Below are positions 11,310 to 23,642 of a stretch of 64,000 nt of DNA, piece by piece. The position numbers and the translations under genes are program-made. Every line of letters starts with the position of its first letter. Position 1 is the first letter of the stretch. The DNA is taken from assembly GCA_037176845.1 (NCBI GenBank), contig JAYKXP010000006.1, positions 248,001 to 312,000 of the forward strand, read 5' to 3'. The DNA is from Paramarasmius palmivorus (taxonomy: Eukaryota; Basidiomycota; Agaricomycetes; Agaricales; Marasmiaceae). The notes under the pieces are model-generated. The model was not told where the DNA came from. It did not search any database and saw only the letters and a program-made list of their open reading frames with translations.

Positions 11310-13273
11310 CTAAGCCCAAGCAATCCTCAACTTCTTCAATACATCCCCTTGGAACGACTCTGCTCCCTTGACGATGCCGATACTAGCCAAATCATCCGAC
11401 AACACATCCGATTCCGGTGGTGTCGAACACCCATACGCATCAAACGAAAACAATGACGACGCTTCGTCATACTCGTCCTTGGGCGTCGGTAGGAACTCTG
11501 TCGAGTCTGATGACGATGTATCTTTCCTTTGTAGTTGCACCACAGGGCGTTCTGCCACCTCCTCCAAAGCCGAAGAAGAAGAAGGCCGAGCTAGATCCCC
11601 CAAAGCGCGTTTATCCACTTTCCCATTCTTCGTCATCGGAAAATCGTCGATCGCAATAAACCTCGTAGGAACGGCGTAGTACGGCTGAATCTCCGCCGCT
11701 GCTGCACGAACGAGCTCAGTATCGACAGTCGAAGGAGTGACGAATCCGACTAGTTGAGTGTCGATTAGGAGTGCTAGGGCGTTTGTTACTTCTTTATGTC
11801 TCTGTTCGCGTTAAGAAGTTTTTTCTTTCATTAGTGAATTTACACAGTAGAAAGTAGAAGGACCGTACCCGCATAGCAGTCCCAACACCATCCAACTCCA
11901 CACGGAACCCTTTGACTTTAACTTGATCATCCACACGTCCCATATGATCCAACTGTCCGTCTTTTCTCCATCTTCCCAAATCACCCGTATTAAACATCAT
12001 CCCACTCCCTTCGCCCCCAGAGACGAAAGGATCTCGCCTCCACCTCTCAGCTGTTTTGTCGGGTAAATTGAGATATGCCGTTCCGGTACCTACACCCCCG
12101 ACCCACATACACCCTACTTCACCTATTGGCACTGGTACCGGTACCTCATCGTCTGGAGAGAGGATATACACATTCGTGTTTGGGATCGGTTTCCCGATGG
12201 ATAGAGGATACCCAGGCGTGTGAGGTTGGATGGTATTACATATCGAAATCTCCGTCGGCCCACAACAGTTGTTAAACTCCACACCTTCGGCACTCGCCCA
12301 TCGGTCTGCGAGTTCTTGGGGACATGGTTCTCCGCCAACGATTACGTGCCGGATGGTGGGGTAGTCTTCTGGGTCGTGTCGTGCCAATATCGACGGAGTG
12401 GAGATGACGACGTGTACGGTCTTGAGTAAGGCGACCCATTCTTTGGATGTGTTTCCTCGGAGGCAGAGAGTTGCACCGTTGTACAAAGACCCGAGGATCT
12501 CCCAAGCACCCATATCGAAAGCGATGTTGAGGAGTTGGGCGACGCGGTAGCCGGGACGCATTGAGACGTTGCCTGGGTGTTGGGAGATGACGTTGGATGC
12601 GCCGCGGTGTTTTACTGAGACGCCTTTGGGACGGCCTGCCGAGAGGAGTTGGAATTAAAAAAAGGTGAAGGGGAAAAGGCGACTCACCGGTGGTACCGGA
12701 AGTGTAAATACAATAAACACCATCATTGGGAGAAGATAGATCTTCTACTTTGTCACAAGGTGCGTTGGAGAGTTCGTCTTGTTGGATAGCATGCTCCAAT
12801 ACTAGTGTGGGTACGTTGGAGTCCGTGACGCGGTGAGAGAATTCATCCATAGTCAACACCATCTTTGGACAAGAATCCTCAAGAACAAACTCGAGAGTTT
12901 CGTCTGTGATGGTTACTGCATCCAGAGGGACGTACTGTCCGCCGCTTTTGAGTACGGCTAGGATACCGACGACTAGCGGTATAGACCGTTTCGCGAGGAT
13001 GCATACACGCGTGCCGGGACGGATACCGGATGAACGGAGACGGTGAGCTAGGCGGTTAGATTGAGCGTCGAGGAGGGAGTAGGTGATGGTGAGGTTTTTA
13101 GGAAAATCTTCGACTGCTATTGCGTTTGGTTGTTGGAGAGCGTGACGTTCAAAAGCATGATGAACGATGGGGATTTCAACGTCCCGTGAAGGACCGAAAC
13201 CAAACCTGTGGAAGAGGGCCCTGTCGACGGGGGAGAGATGGGAAAGCGGCGAGGAGGAGGAGGAAGAGGGCAT
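11310..13273 (-). CDS. Stand-alone adenylation-domain enzyme (NRPS-like A domain, no carrier domain)
   Basis: ATP-dependent acid-activating enzyme of the ANL superfamily. Exons: 13273-12688, 12635-11869, 11801-11310 (614 aa). Core motifs read in order: YTSGTTGRPKGVSVKHRG (A3), FDMGAWEILGSL (A4), NNCCGPTEIS (A5), MFNTGDLGRWRKDG with GRVDDQVKVKGFRVEL (A7/A8) and FPMTKNGKVDKRAL, which keeps the catalytic A10 lysine. After A10, where a carrier domain with a GGxS phosphopantetheine site would normally follow, there is only a Ser/Asp/Glu-rich tail of about 90 residues ending in LKKLRIAWA. The N terminus has a Ser-rich run and a short segment before the A domain. Without a carrier or reductase the product is either released as acyl-AMP or passed to a partner. 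The start is the ATG before the serine run. Confidence 0.85.
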
Positions 13274-14180
13274 GGTCGGGGAGAAAGACCAAGTCGGATG
13301 GGGATTGTAAAGGTGGCATTTTTGATGTATTTCGGAGAGTGAAAGTGTGCCTGAGAGATAGTAGCATCTGCCGGTTGTATGTAACAACGAAAAGTGCGAA
13401 TAATAATTGCTGTTACGGGCACCGAGAACGCCATCAAACGATGTGTGTGTTGAATAGATCTGCCGACTTGGAATGAGGTCGGCGGCAACGGCTTGATAGC
13501 GGGTGTTAAGTCGGAGCGGTTGTTTGAAGTCTGGAACGGATTCTGATTGATGCACTGCAGGCGAAAGGCAACCCTGTTAATCAGTGGAGGTGTGACACGG
13601 ATTCGAGGAGGCAGTGGACTCGTTTGAAGTGCCAAGAACAAGATAACATGCAACTTGTATTCGGCATGTAACTTGTTGTTGACTGAACCTGAGGGACGAG
13701 GAACAGAAGAGTGTGATAACGTAAACCACGGAAGCTGTTGACCGAATGACCCCCCTTTGTGTACCGGCAGTTGTCCCGGTGACTAGTAAACCGCCAAGCT
13801 CCCAAGACTTGCAAAATTACAGCTTGGTGCTCGCTTGGTACTTGCTTCAACAGGTTTTGAGTATAAAAAGGGTCTTTAACTTTTGATTAGAGTCGATGAA
13901 TGCCCCAAGACTGCCCACAATGTCTGTCAAACGCGCATTGTCACCGAGTGAGTATATATCCCTTGCACATATAACCTAAAGGTGCTATATAGACAGCGGT
14001 GGCTTGCGTGCCTCTGGGGTGATACAGCGCCAGCGTCCGAACACCTAAACTCCAAAGACTCATGGCTGCTTATGGCCTATATTCGGATCTGATGTCGGCA
14101 CGTCACCTATTTTTATCCTTCTTTTGACGGATGGACAGCTCGTAAGAAAAACTGCGAACACACCTTCCTCTCCCCCAACC
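13274..14180. other. Divergent promoter region between adenylation gene and GT15 gene
   Basis: About 900 bp between head-to-head genes. It contains a TATA-like TATAAAAAG at 13862-13870 on the plus strand, 310 bp before the GT15 start, and the second copy of the 17-bp repeat at 14015. A short ATG-initiated reading frame near 13898 has no recognisable content. The interval is probably shared regulatory DNA. Confidence 0.45.
14015..14031 (+). repeat. 17-bp dispersed repeat, copy 2
   Basis: Second copy of TGGGGTGATACAGCGCC (first at 10764-10780), so the two copies bracket the adenylation gene. Confidence 0.7.
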
Positions 14181-15404
14181 ATGTCCCTTTCACGCCCAAA
14201 ACTCTTCCTCTTCCTCGCCCTCTTCACCCTATCCATCCTAATCATCTTCCCCACTCGTCAAACCTACTACACCTACATCTCCCCCACCGCCAACTCCCCA
14301 ACCTCCAATGGACGCCCAAACGCAGTCATATTCATGCTCGTCCCCCCATCCCGACTCCAACAAGCCACCCTCGCCCTGCTCAACGTCGAAAACCGCTTCA
14401 ACCGCCACCTCAAATACCCCTACGTCCTCTTCATGTCCCAATCAGAACTAGCCACCGTCTCAAACGAAACAAAATCCAAAATCGACTGGATTACACAAGG
14501 CCGCGCTCAATTCGCTGCCCTAACCGACGAATCATGGGAAATACCCCCGTTTTACGACCCCAAACTGGTCGACGCGTCCATGCGCGAAATAGGTTTCTCA
14601 AAGGGCTATCGCCAGATGTGTCGTTTCTACTCCGGCTTTTTCTGGAAACATCCTATGGTAGCAAAGTACGACTGGTTATGGCGACTCGATACGGATATAG
14701 AGTTCCACTGCGACGTGCCATACGACCCCGTCCAAAGGCTGATAGACGCAGACGCGTTATATGGCTTCGTACAAATCGCCGGAGATGTGGATTACGTACA
14801 ACCTTCACTCGCAGGGAACGTTTCGGCGTTTATGCATTCCCACTCCTCACTCTTACCATCTCACGCGAATATGGGGTTTACTTGGCGGAATATACCAAAC
14901 GCCTTATCAGGGTTAGGTGGGAACGACGATTGGACGAGGATGTGTATGTATGTACGTGCCCCCCCTTCCTTCTCCCCTTCTACTTCCCTTTGCTACGACG
15001 CTAACGCGTGTACGTAGAACAACTTTGAAATATCCCACCGCTCAATCTGGGAATCACCCCTCTACACATCATTCTTTGAATACCTAGACCACGCAGGCGG
15101 GTTCTTCTACGAACGCTGGTCAGACTCGCCTATACACTCATTCGCACTCGCCATGGCGTTACGCAAGGAACAGGTACATCAGTTTACTGATTTGGGGTAT
15201 CAGCATCAGGGATGGGGGTATGAGTGTCCGCAGAGGTTGGATAGGTGTACGTGTGTTAGGGAGGGGGCTGCTGAGAGTGAGTGCCGCTGTTCTTTGTCGT
15301 GTTTCGGGTTGTACTGATGGATGTGGTTGGTAGATTTCAACGATAACGCACAGACGTGGTATGAGGCAGAGGAGTATGATTCTTCGAGGGGTGATCTTGT
15401 GTAA
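14181..15404 (+). CDS. GT15 alpha-1,2-mannosyltransferase (KRE2/MNT1/KTR family)
   Basis: Golgi type II membrane enzyme that adds alpha-1,2-mannose from GDP-mannose to O- and N-glycans. Exons: 14181-14951, 15018-15276, 15334-15404 (366 aa). The N-terminal segment LFLFLALFTLSILIIF is the single signal anchor. The catalytic domain shows NVENRFNRHLKYPYVLF, YRQMCRFYSGFFWKHPM, the DxD-containing WRLDTDIEFHCD and, across the first intron, NNFEISHRSIWESPLY followed by GGFFYERWSDSPIHSFA. The Glu in NNFEI is the conserved catalytic residue and the C-terminal CPQRLDRCTC cysteines are typical. The first ATG in frame was used. Confidence 0.93.
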
Positions 15405-15610
15405 AATTGCTTTGCTTTGCGTGCTTGTTTGTATATATGTCGTAGATATGGATGGGACTTTGTAGTTTACGACCATAAAGGCCTTAAGCTTTGAATCATA
15501 GAAATGCAGCTCCAACTCGTCTTGTTGATTGAAAAAAACTTCATTAGGATGCTATAAACTACGTGCAAGTCCAGGGTCTTGAAACTACTAAACGAACGCA
15601 ACCACTAATC

Positions 15611-18600
15611 CTAATCATAAATAGGCAACGGCAACAACCTACACCCCCACCCCAAAACCAATCAGCACCCCAAAAACCCAAAAAAAAACACTTAAAACAC
15701 ACTCACCTATCAGCATTAAACAAAAAGTTGTTTACGATATCCTCTCCTTCCAAGAACCTATTCGGGTAGAGCACTAAATGCCCATTCAACTCATTCAAAA
15801 GCTTCTCCATCTCATCCCGTTCCCACTTTTCGAACGGTTCAACACCTCTCGCTGGTTTCCTCGGCGTCTTGGGCTCCTTCTCGGACGAAGATTGTCCTAG
15901 GTGTTGTTGATCGCTGTGTTCGTGCTCGTCTGCTTCGGCTTCACCGCCTTCCAGAGGAGCGTTTTCGTCACCAGTCTCAGAAGGAACGCGGGCTACGGCT
16001 TCGGGTGTTGATGTATCCCGGGGCTGGCGTCGGTGTTGAGCGTTGTGGAGAAGGAAAAGGAGGAAGGGAACGTACGGGTTTATTCATCCTCTCATGATGA
16101 ATCACAAACTCCTTATACTGTTTCCACGTCGTAACCAAATCATCCGGGATCGCATGGAACACCTTCCTAAAGATCTCCGTCTACCGCCACCTTATCATCA
16201 GCTCCCAACTACCCCCCAAGCAAACGAAGAAGACGCACGTTATAAACAGCAGAAGCAACCCACACATTCTTCCAAAAAGCATCACAAACCGGATCCTCGA
16301 AGCCATTAGGATCAACATGTGGTCGAGGTGTTGGGATAGTCCAAGTCTTGTTCCCCAGTTTACTCGTTAAATGTTTCCTCAACGTCTCTCGAGCACCCAA
16401 CGCTGCGCGTTCTTGTTCGTCCGCATCCTGTGTTTGGGATTGGCTTGGGTGGATCTTTGACTGCATTCGGCGAATTCGTCGGATCTGCGGGTGCACCGTA
16501 CATCTCGCCATCCACTTGCCCCTGCCCCTGTCCTTGCTCTCGAATTTGGTTTTGGAGTTGATCCTCAGGTAAATGAGCAGCAGCCTCCCATTCGACTCAA
16601 CCTGTTCATCCGGCGGTCGATGTTCCGCCACAGTCTTCTCCTCCAACGTAGGAACGACGGAACTAGCAAACCCAGGAACTTCCTCTCCTTCTCTCGTATA
16701 CGTCGTCCTCTCATTCTCCAATATCACATCAGTCACTTTCTGGTTACCTTTCCCAAGACCGATTTTATCCATCGCGTTGTTCTTCTTGTCCGAGCTTGCT
16801 TCGCCTGTTGCATGCGCCACTACCCCAGCACCACACCAATCAGTCTACCACACAGCTACATACCGCGATACCAACGCACCTTGCTCAACAGCATCCTTCC
16901 CAGCATTCCACATCCTCTTCGTAGACGTCCTCTCCCCCGGATCAGCAACCTTTGTCAACCCAGATTCCCGTCCATACTCTTGCTCAGCATCAGGATCCCA
17001 AGTTTCCTGTTCGTGTACAGCATGCACAGGTTCGTTCGCCATCAAGTCTTCTTCGTACATTGAGTCAACGTCGACACCGAGATGTTCACGCATGAGGCGC
17101 ATGCGGAGGGTGTGGGCGAAGCGGCCGACTTTGTAGGGTTTACCGGCCATTGTGCTGTTTCAGGGGAGGTGTTAGTTAGTTTCGTGTTTTGTGTTTTGGG
17201 GGTTATAGGTTGGGGGGTTGAGGTGGATGTGGGGGCAGGGCACTCACCAATCCATCATATCAGTATCCCTTATGATAGCTGCAATCTCGGAATCGCGATC
17301 TCCGCGTTGAGATCGTTCGTTGATGTTGGCACTTCCGATGATGGCCAGGCGGTCGTCTACGATACAGACTTTGCCGTGGATGTATACCTATTCACATTTG
17401 ATTGTTAGAAACCACAAAGTAGCATGCGTTGGCCGACCGTACCTGCTCAGTGGTGAGAATATCCCCACGTAGTTTACCCCAGTTGCGAAGACAAAAGACG
17501 GTGATATAATCATCGGGCTGGCATTTCATTATAATGAGCCCCCCCAATTCAAGCAAAGTCAAAGGCGAAGAAGTATGAACTCACATCAATCCCTTCCTTC
17601 CTCAACCTTCCAAAAATCGAATTCGGTCCTCGAGATATAGTCCTATTTTGACATTCCAGAATAATACGAACCTTCACTCTAGGTCAGCAAACACCCACAC
17701 CCACAATTAACACACGAGAAAACTCACGGCACTAGCATCCCCATGATCCACAGGGAACGAGAATCCCGGAAGTAACGGTATAATAATACAGCATTTCCAT
17801 GGAACTTTGTCACGGTGCGCCCGGATAATTCGGTGGACGAGTGCATCGCCGATCTTGTTTTCAATCTTCACGTCGTTTACGACCGTTCTGTGTGTATGTG
17901 TTTTTTTTGGGTGGTTAGCAAAGAAACACCGAAGCGTGGTGGGATTTGTACGAACGAAGTAATGAAGAATTGATTCTCGATGTAGACGAAATGTTCGGAC
18001 ATTTGGATGGCTGTTGAGGTGTAGAGGTTTGGTTAGAAAGTTACATACTTGAACTTGAGAGGTAATACCTTTCAGGTATGCGTTTTGAATGGAGTGTTCA
18101 ATCCTCGCAGGCGTTCCTAACGACCATGGACCGGCAGAACGACATATCTGCATTTCGCAAGTTCCAGTCAAACCCATTTGAGTTAATTCTCCGGGTCTGA
18201 ATTCTGCGGGCGGTAAAAGGAAGGGCATGACTCTTTTATGGTTCTAAGAACATGCATAAGCAGAACCGTTACTTTGGTCTTATGAGAATGTTACCTTGAT
18301 CCTCAAGAGGTAGTTCCATCTACACACGGGTGAGCTGTAGCCAGTATGATGTGTGGGCTCGACATACCGTTGTACAAAGTGACGAGCTAGATCTCGAGCT
18401 GGTTGTCCTACAATCTGCATAGAGACATCATGCCTACCCAAGCGTCAATTATGCAGTAACCATTGCATGGTAAACACTCACCATGGCATACGAGGGACCT
18501 TGGTTCGATCATACATATCCTCATCTGGTTTGTTGAGGGTAAAAAAGTCCGAGATCCTAGGATTACTATAGTCCTTGCCTGACGCATTCTGTCAGTCTCG

Positions 18601-21600
18601 CGAGTAAGAACGCAGAACCACGAAACATACCGGGCCAAATCTGAGGTTGACTATCCGGATCATCGATCAGAGCATGCTGAGGTGTATCCCATCTGCAACA
18701 TCGTTCAGATACTTGGTTAGGTCACGGCCGTAACAACTCACCTTCCAAAGCAAAGATCGAGGCCACCCATGAACGCGATTGCGTGGTCAATGACACATAA
18801 TTTCTCGTGCTTTGAAACGTGAGCTCTAGGAGAAGTAACAAGGTATGAGGACTCACATGTGCCCAGTAGAATGTTCCAGTCTGGAAGTGAGAAGGTGATC
18901 GCTGCACAAAGATGTTGGGATGAAGCGAGGTTAGGCGTTGTTTGGTGTAGCTACAGGTGGATTAGTGATTGCATCGGAAGAGAATGCTTTGGACTGACTT
19001 GCTGTCCGTTGGAGTCGTTCTACTCGAGACTTCCTGACTATACCGACGTGAGCATTGGGCCAAAGACAAAATCAAAAGCACGTACTAGACAATGACAAAG
19101 ATCTTCACGCCCTCTTTAGCTTTACGTTCTAGTAAGTGATCTATGCGATAACGCTCTTTATTAGGACGCCGTAACTGAAGTTCTGGAAAAGAATGTTAGT
19201 CAGGATCGAGGACTGATACGGCGTTCCTTGCCTGGTGAAAGCCACCAATCGTGGATATAGATGGTCTCTCGGGCGAGGAGTAGCGCACGGGATAGATTCC
19301 AAAAGTAATCTCTCTGCAAGGCCGTTCAAAACCGAAGATATAGAGTATGACAGAAGAGAACTTACGCCGTCGACTAACCACTGAGCTGCAACGTTCAATC
19401 TGATGGGAGCAAAACTATCGAAGCGGTTACTGCCAGTCCAGTGGGACGTCGCAGCTGCTTTCTCTAGTGCTGTAATCCATTGCAACATTTGCCTCTGTAG
19501 GCGACAGTTAGTATTCCCCAGCACTGCCGAAAAATATCCACGCACCTCATTCTTCGCGTACAACTTGAGACGCATCTGAGAATTCGAGACAAAGAACGTG
19601 TGCTTCGATACCTCATTTGCGTTTGCCTTCTTTTTCTTCTTGTCAGCCCATCCGTGAGGTTCTTCATTTTCATCTTGAGTCGGGTTTTCCAACGGATTGA
19701 CGTTCGTTGACGGATCGAGCATAGGCGTCGGAGGCCGCGAAGACAAGGAAGAGTTGGACGAGTCAGAGTCAGAATCATCATCGTTGGTGGGCACATTGGG
19801 AACAGTCTGAGCTCGGGAATGACTTGTGCGGTGGAGAGCAGCGGCAATCCGACCCTTGATAGTGCCCACGAGAGACATGTGCTCTGTGTCAGAGTGGACG
19901 TCGTGGCTGATCCTTCCATCTTCCTTCATGGTTGTGACATGCTTTTCGCGATGATGGGAGTCTGAGTGTAGGAGATTGAGACCTTGGCGATAGTAACGCC
20001 TGGGTCGCTCGATGGCAAAGTCCGAGTCGAGAAGGAATACATCCCAGACCGTCAGCTGAAAGGGATGAGATGAGTCGGAAATCAGTCACCACAAAAGAAA
20101 CGTCACGTACCTCACCAGGTTCCTGCATCACGACTAGATAGCTTTCCCGGACAGCACACCACCTCGCTTCTCGCTTGGCCTTCCAGCTCAGACCTTTACG
20201 ACCGAAACCGCCTCCCTTGCTGTCGGCCGCTTCTATCTGTAGATAACCAGCCTTGTATTGGGTTCCTCCGGTATTCGCATACGCGATTGATAGGGCACTT
20301 ATTTCGAGGAAGCCAGCAAGACGGTTGGCCGTTGGATGGAACATCACCACCCTAATGAGATCGAGGAGGTAGTTTTCCAGCAATTCTCTCTGAAGGCGAG
20401 CAAAGTCTGCATGACCAACCTCTGTTCCTTTCTCTCGTCCCTCCTTGTTGAGGAACTTGAAGTAGGGTAAGCCTAGAGAACCTCTTAGAACCTATAAACC
20501 TTTTTACAAAAAGTGAGACTCACTCGTTTTCGGGAATTCGGGTAAATCCTGAATGTTCCGATTGTACGCGTTCGAAACAGCGTAGTGAGCATGCAGTGAC
20601 AGGAAATCCCGTAGCTGCCTGTAGACAACCCAGCGCGCTGCACCATTCGCATACTCACATTCAATCCGGAACACGGACTTGTGACCTTGTAGTGGATGCA
20701 AGCTGTCACTGACCCGAATACGCAGTCTGTGCAACAAAATGGGAACCCTACGATGTCCCTTTTCGTCGCGTTCAAACCATAAGCGTAGCATGAGAGTAGA
20801 TAAACCTCCGGCAATGAGCTCGTCTGTGATGTTCACGGCATGTGAAGTGACAACAGAAGGTCCGCGAGGTTCCTTGTTCTGGCTGGCAACTTGGGGAATG
20901 AGAGAGCGTAGACGATTCCATTTCGCTCGGGAGCCTTTATGGTGTTCTGATGAAGGGGATTGTGGTTCGGATTGAGCGCGTTTCAGTGGAGGTTCTCGGT
21001 CTTCCGAGTCGTCATGAGTTCCCGGTGGTCCAGCATCGCCAGGGCCACCCAAGTCCATGCCAGACTTCTCTTCATTCGGCGAGTCATGGAACCATTTCCT
21101 GGGATTCCAGGGGTTTCTTCCAAAAATCGACTCTCTCTCTTCTTCCCCTTCCTATCAGTTGGCGTAGCTGTGGAACTATCGAATGCTCCTCGGAAATACG
21201 ATCCTTGTGTAAAGTCGCCTTCTTCTGCTGTAGTGTATTCGAGTATATCGCCGCCGTTGGGTTCGTTCTTGCTGTTACTTCGCGAGTTTGCTGGAGAGTT
21301 TGGATGAGAATAAACAAAAGAAAGGGATCGTGGTGGGCCAGTCCTCATGGACGGTGTCGAAGGTAGAGATCTGAAGTGAGAGTTCTGAGGCAATTCCAAC
21401 TTGCTCAGTTCTGGTATATGTTTCTGTGAAGGTGAAGCAGGAAGGGTACCGTTCACCCGTGTGGGCGTGGCATCGCCATTGGACGCACTCGTTTTCGCTT
21501 GTGCGTCTTGGCTGGCATTACGAGGTGTTGCCGACTCATCCTGGTTATGAAGATCACCATTAGCCGCTTGACCGACAACTTCAGCTAGGTTGAAGTTGGG

Positions 21601-21603
21601 CAT
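15611..21603 (-). CDS. PLD1: Phospholipase D1 (PX-PH-PLD, SPO14-like)
   Basis: Hydrolyses phosphatidylcholine to phosphatidic acid at membranes. 25 exons: 21603-21200, 21098-20524, 20472-20111, 20055-19546, 19494-19366, 19313-19232, 19182-19086, 19037-18999, 18950-18857, 18809-18742, 18692-18631, 18578-18482, 18433-18368, 18319-18295, 18243-18069, 18010-17956, 17887-17728, 17671-17585, 17517-17443, 17387-17248, 17154-16880, 16804-16239, 16180-16076, 16023-15707, 15638-15611 (1530 aa). PX region near 195-330, PH near 370-600, HKD1 [19 protein letters not shown] at about 765, HKD2 [20 protein letters not shown] at about 1056. The intron after exon 6 starts with GC. The first intron (101 bp) is inferred from a needed frame change. 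A Gln-rich stretch in exon 22 is uncertain. An in-frame ATG at 21765 could extend the N terminus. Confidence 0.93.
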
Positions 21604-21864
21604 GTCTGGCAAGGTTGAAGACGCGATGGAAAGGTTACAAGTGCATATGGGGATCAAAGTGGACTTGTTTTGTGTGTCGTTACCTTCGCTTGCTTTGACG
21701 TCACATCTCAGGAACTCTGCATCGCACCGTCGAATTCGAGTCCCAGTCTCCGAATTTTTCGTCATCTTTTGCTTACTTGACTACCGTATCTAGATACTTA
21801 CAGGTATGGATGTGGAGTGGTGCTGGAGTCATTCGTTCACCGCAGCGCAATCCTGCTCAGGGAC

Positions 21865-23642
21865 TTACCCTTGTTGAGATATCTTGGCAGCCCCAAACCC
21901 AGCCTTCCTTCCAAAGACAGCTCCTGCAGTAAGCCCACTCCCACCTGGATAATTATTGTAGAATAGACCTCCCACCATCTCTCCCGTGCAGAACAAACCC
22001 TCGATGATCTGACCAGAAGCCTCGGATATGACACCCGCAGTTGCAGGATCAATCGCCAGTCCACCGAATGTGAATGTAATTCCACAAGTCACTTTGACCG
22101 CCATGAACGGGGCCTGGTCCAAAGTTAACGCCCAATTGGACTTGGGTAGCTGCAACGAGGCAGTCGAAAGGCCGTCTTTCACCGCGGGATCATATCGTAG
22201 GTTAGGGTGTTCGGACTTATGAAGGCTGACTGCCTCATTAAACTTGTTGATGGTGTCCAAGAACTTGACCCTATCATGCAATCCTTTCCCGACCAGCTTC
22301 TCTGCTAGTTCCTCGAGGGTATCAGCAAATATTCTTTCTGTCACGCCGTCTCCGTATTCTTCCTTCCGAAGAGAGCCCAGAACCTTGGAATCCCAGACCT
22401 GAAAAACAACCCCCTCTGGCTGTCCGAGAATTGCACGGCCAAATTTAGCGTAGGTGTAGTTTCGGAAATCCTCTCCTTCATCCACAAATCGATCTCCCTT
22501 AATGTTGACCATGATTCCGAGGGGATATCCGGACTTTGTGTACTGGTTGGTGAGGCCACGCTCTCCAGCATCATCTGGGGCTCCGGCGTCCCAGCAAGTG
22601 CTATGACACCCAGACCAGTCACCAGTCGTTTTGGCCCCAACCTGACGCGCGATAGAGAACCCATCGCCTGTATTGTACGGTGTTCCCCGGACCTCTCGAG
22701 AGTCAGCCACGAGAAATGAAAACCCGTTTTAATTACATTCACCTTGGCCTTCTTCCATCCTTCCCCCAAATGCTGACCCCTCAGCTCGGGGCTGGATTCA
22801 TAGCCCCCAGCAGCTAAAACGACTGCATTGGTTTCCAAAAGCGTATCAACCCCGCTCTTTTTGACCACAAGACCTTTAACCACATTCTCTTCCACAACCA
22901 GCTGAATTGCAGGTGTATCAAACCAAACCTGCACCCCAGCTTTCTCCAGCGCTTTCTGATGTGCAGCGATCAGCCCTTTACCACCGTCTTGAACGCTGAG
23001 TGCAAGACCACCCCAGAACTTTTGTCTTCCATCGACTTCGTACGCCTGGCGATGGAACGAGAAGATGAAAGGAATACCGACATGGCTAGCCAACCATCCA
23101 ATAGCATCGCGTGAATCACGAACCATGGCCTCAACTAGGGGCTTATCAGGCTTTCCATCACCAAGCCTAAGAATGTCGGATTTGAACTGGTCCTCAGTGT
23201 ACGGTTCCATGTCGATCTTCTTCGCCGATTCGGGTGTGACATTGTTAACGATTGGAAGGAGGTCATCAAGCCCATTGTGAACTGTACGATGGGCGCCAGC
23301 GGTAAAGTAGCCGTTACCACCAACCCATTCAACGGGGCATTTGTCAACGATGAGGACTGGGGAGCGACAGTGAGAGCAGGATTTTGTATAGTTGAGATAT
23401 TACACACCTTTCTTGCAACCGTTCTCTACTGCAGACAAGGCAGCACAACTGCCAGCATGCCCAGATCCAACGACAACGCAGTCGAAACGCATTTGGGGTA
23501 GAGTCGACGAGAATCGAGATGGTTTCAAGCTGTTCTGCACTGTGTTTTGGAGACGAATAGGTGCTAGAGAAAGATTGCTGGAGGTTGTAAGACTTTGAGA
23601 AGATTTCTGAAAGATCCTGGATGAGTAGATGCGTCTGAACAT
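21865..23642 (-). CDS. FAD-dependent fumarate reductase/succinate dehydrogenase-like flavoprotein, probably mitochondrial
   Basis: Flavoprotein of the FAD_binding_2 family. Exons: 23642-23408, 23356-22743, 22692-21865 (558 aa). The FAD-binding motif VVVGSGHAGSCAAL is near residue 55, with VVLAAGGYESSPELRG and a C-terminal GGLFYNNYPGGSGLTAGAVFGR as in soluble fumarate reductases and tricarballylate dehydrogenase-like proteins. The 50 residues before RFDC are rich in Arg, Ser and Gln and lack acidic residues (MFRRIYSSRIFQKSS...), the pattern of a mitochondrial presequence. ATG codons at 23666, 23642 and 23492 are all in frame. The TATA-like box at 23676-23683 lies only 10 bp from the first, so 23642 was chosen. 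The substrate is not determined. Confidence 0.85.

Noticed and set aside
13862..13980. TATA-like box followed by a short ATG frame
   Set aside because: The encoded peptide has no recognisable content and the nearest real gene starts 300 bp further on.
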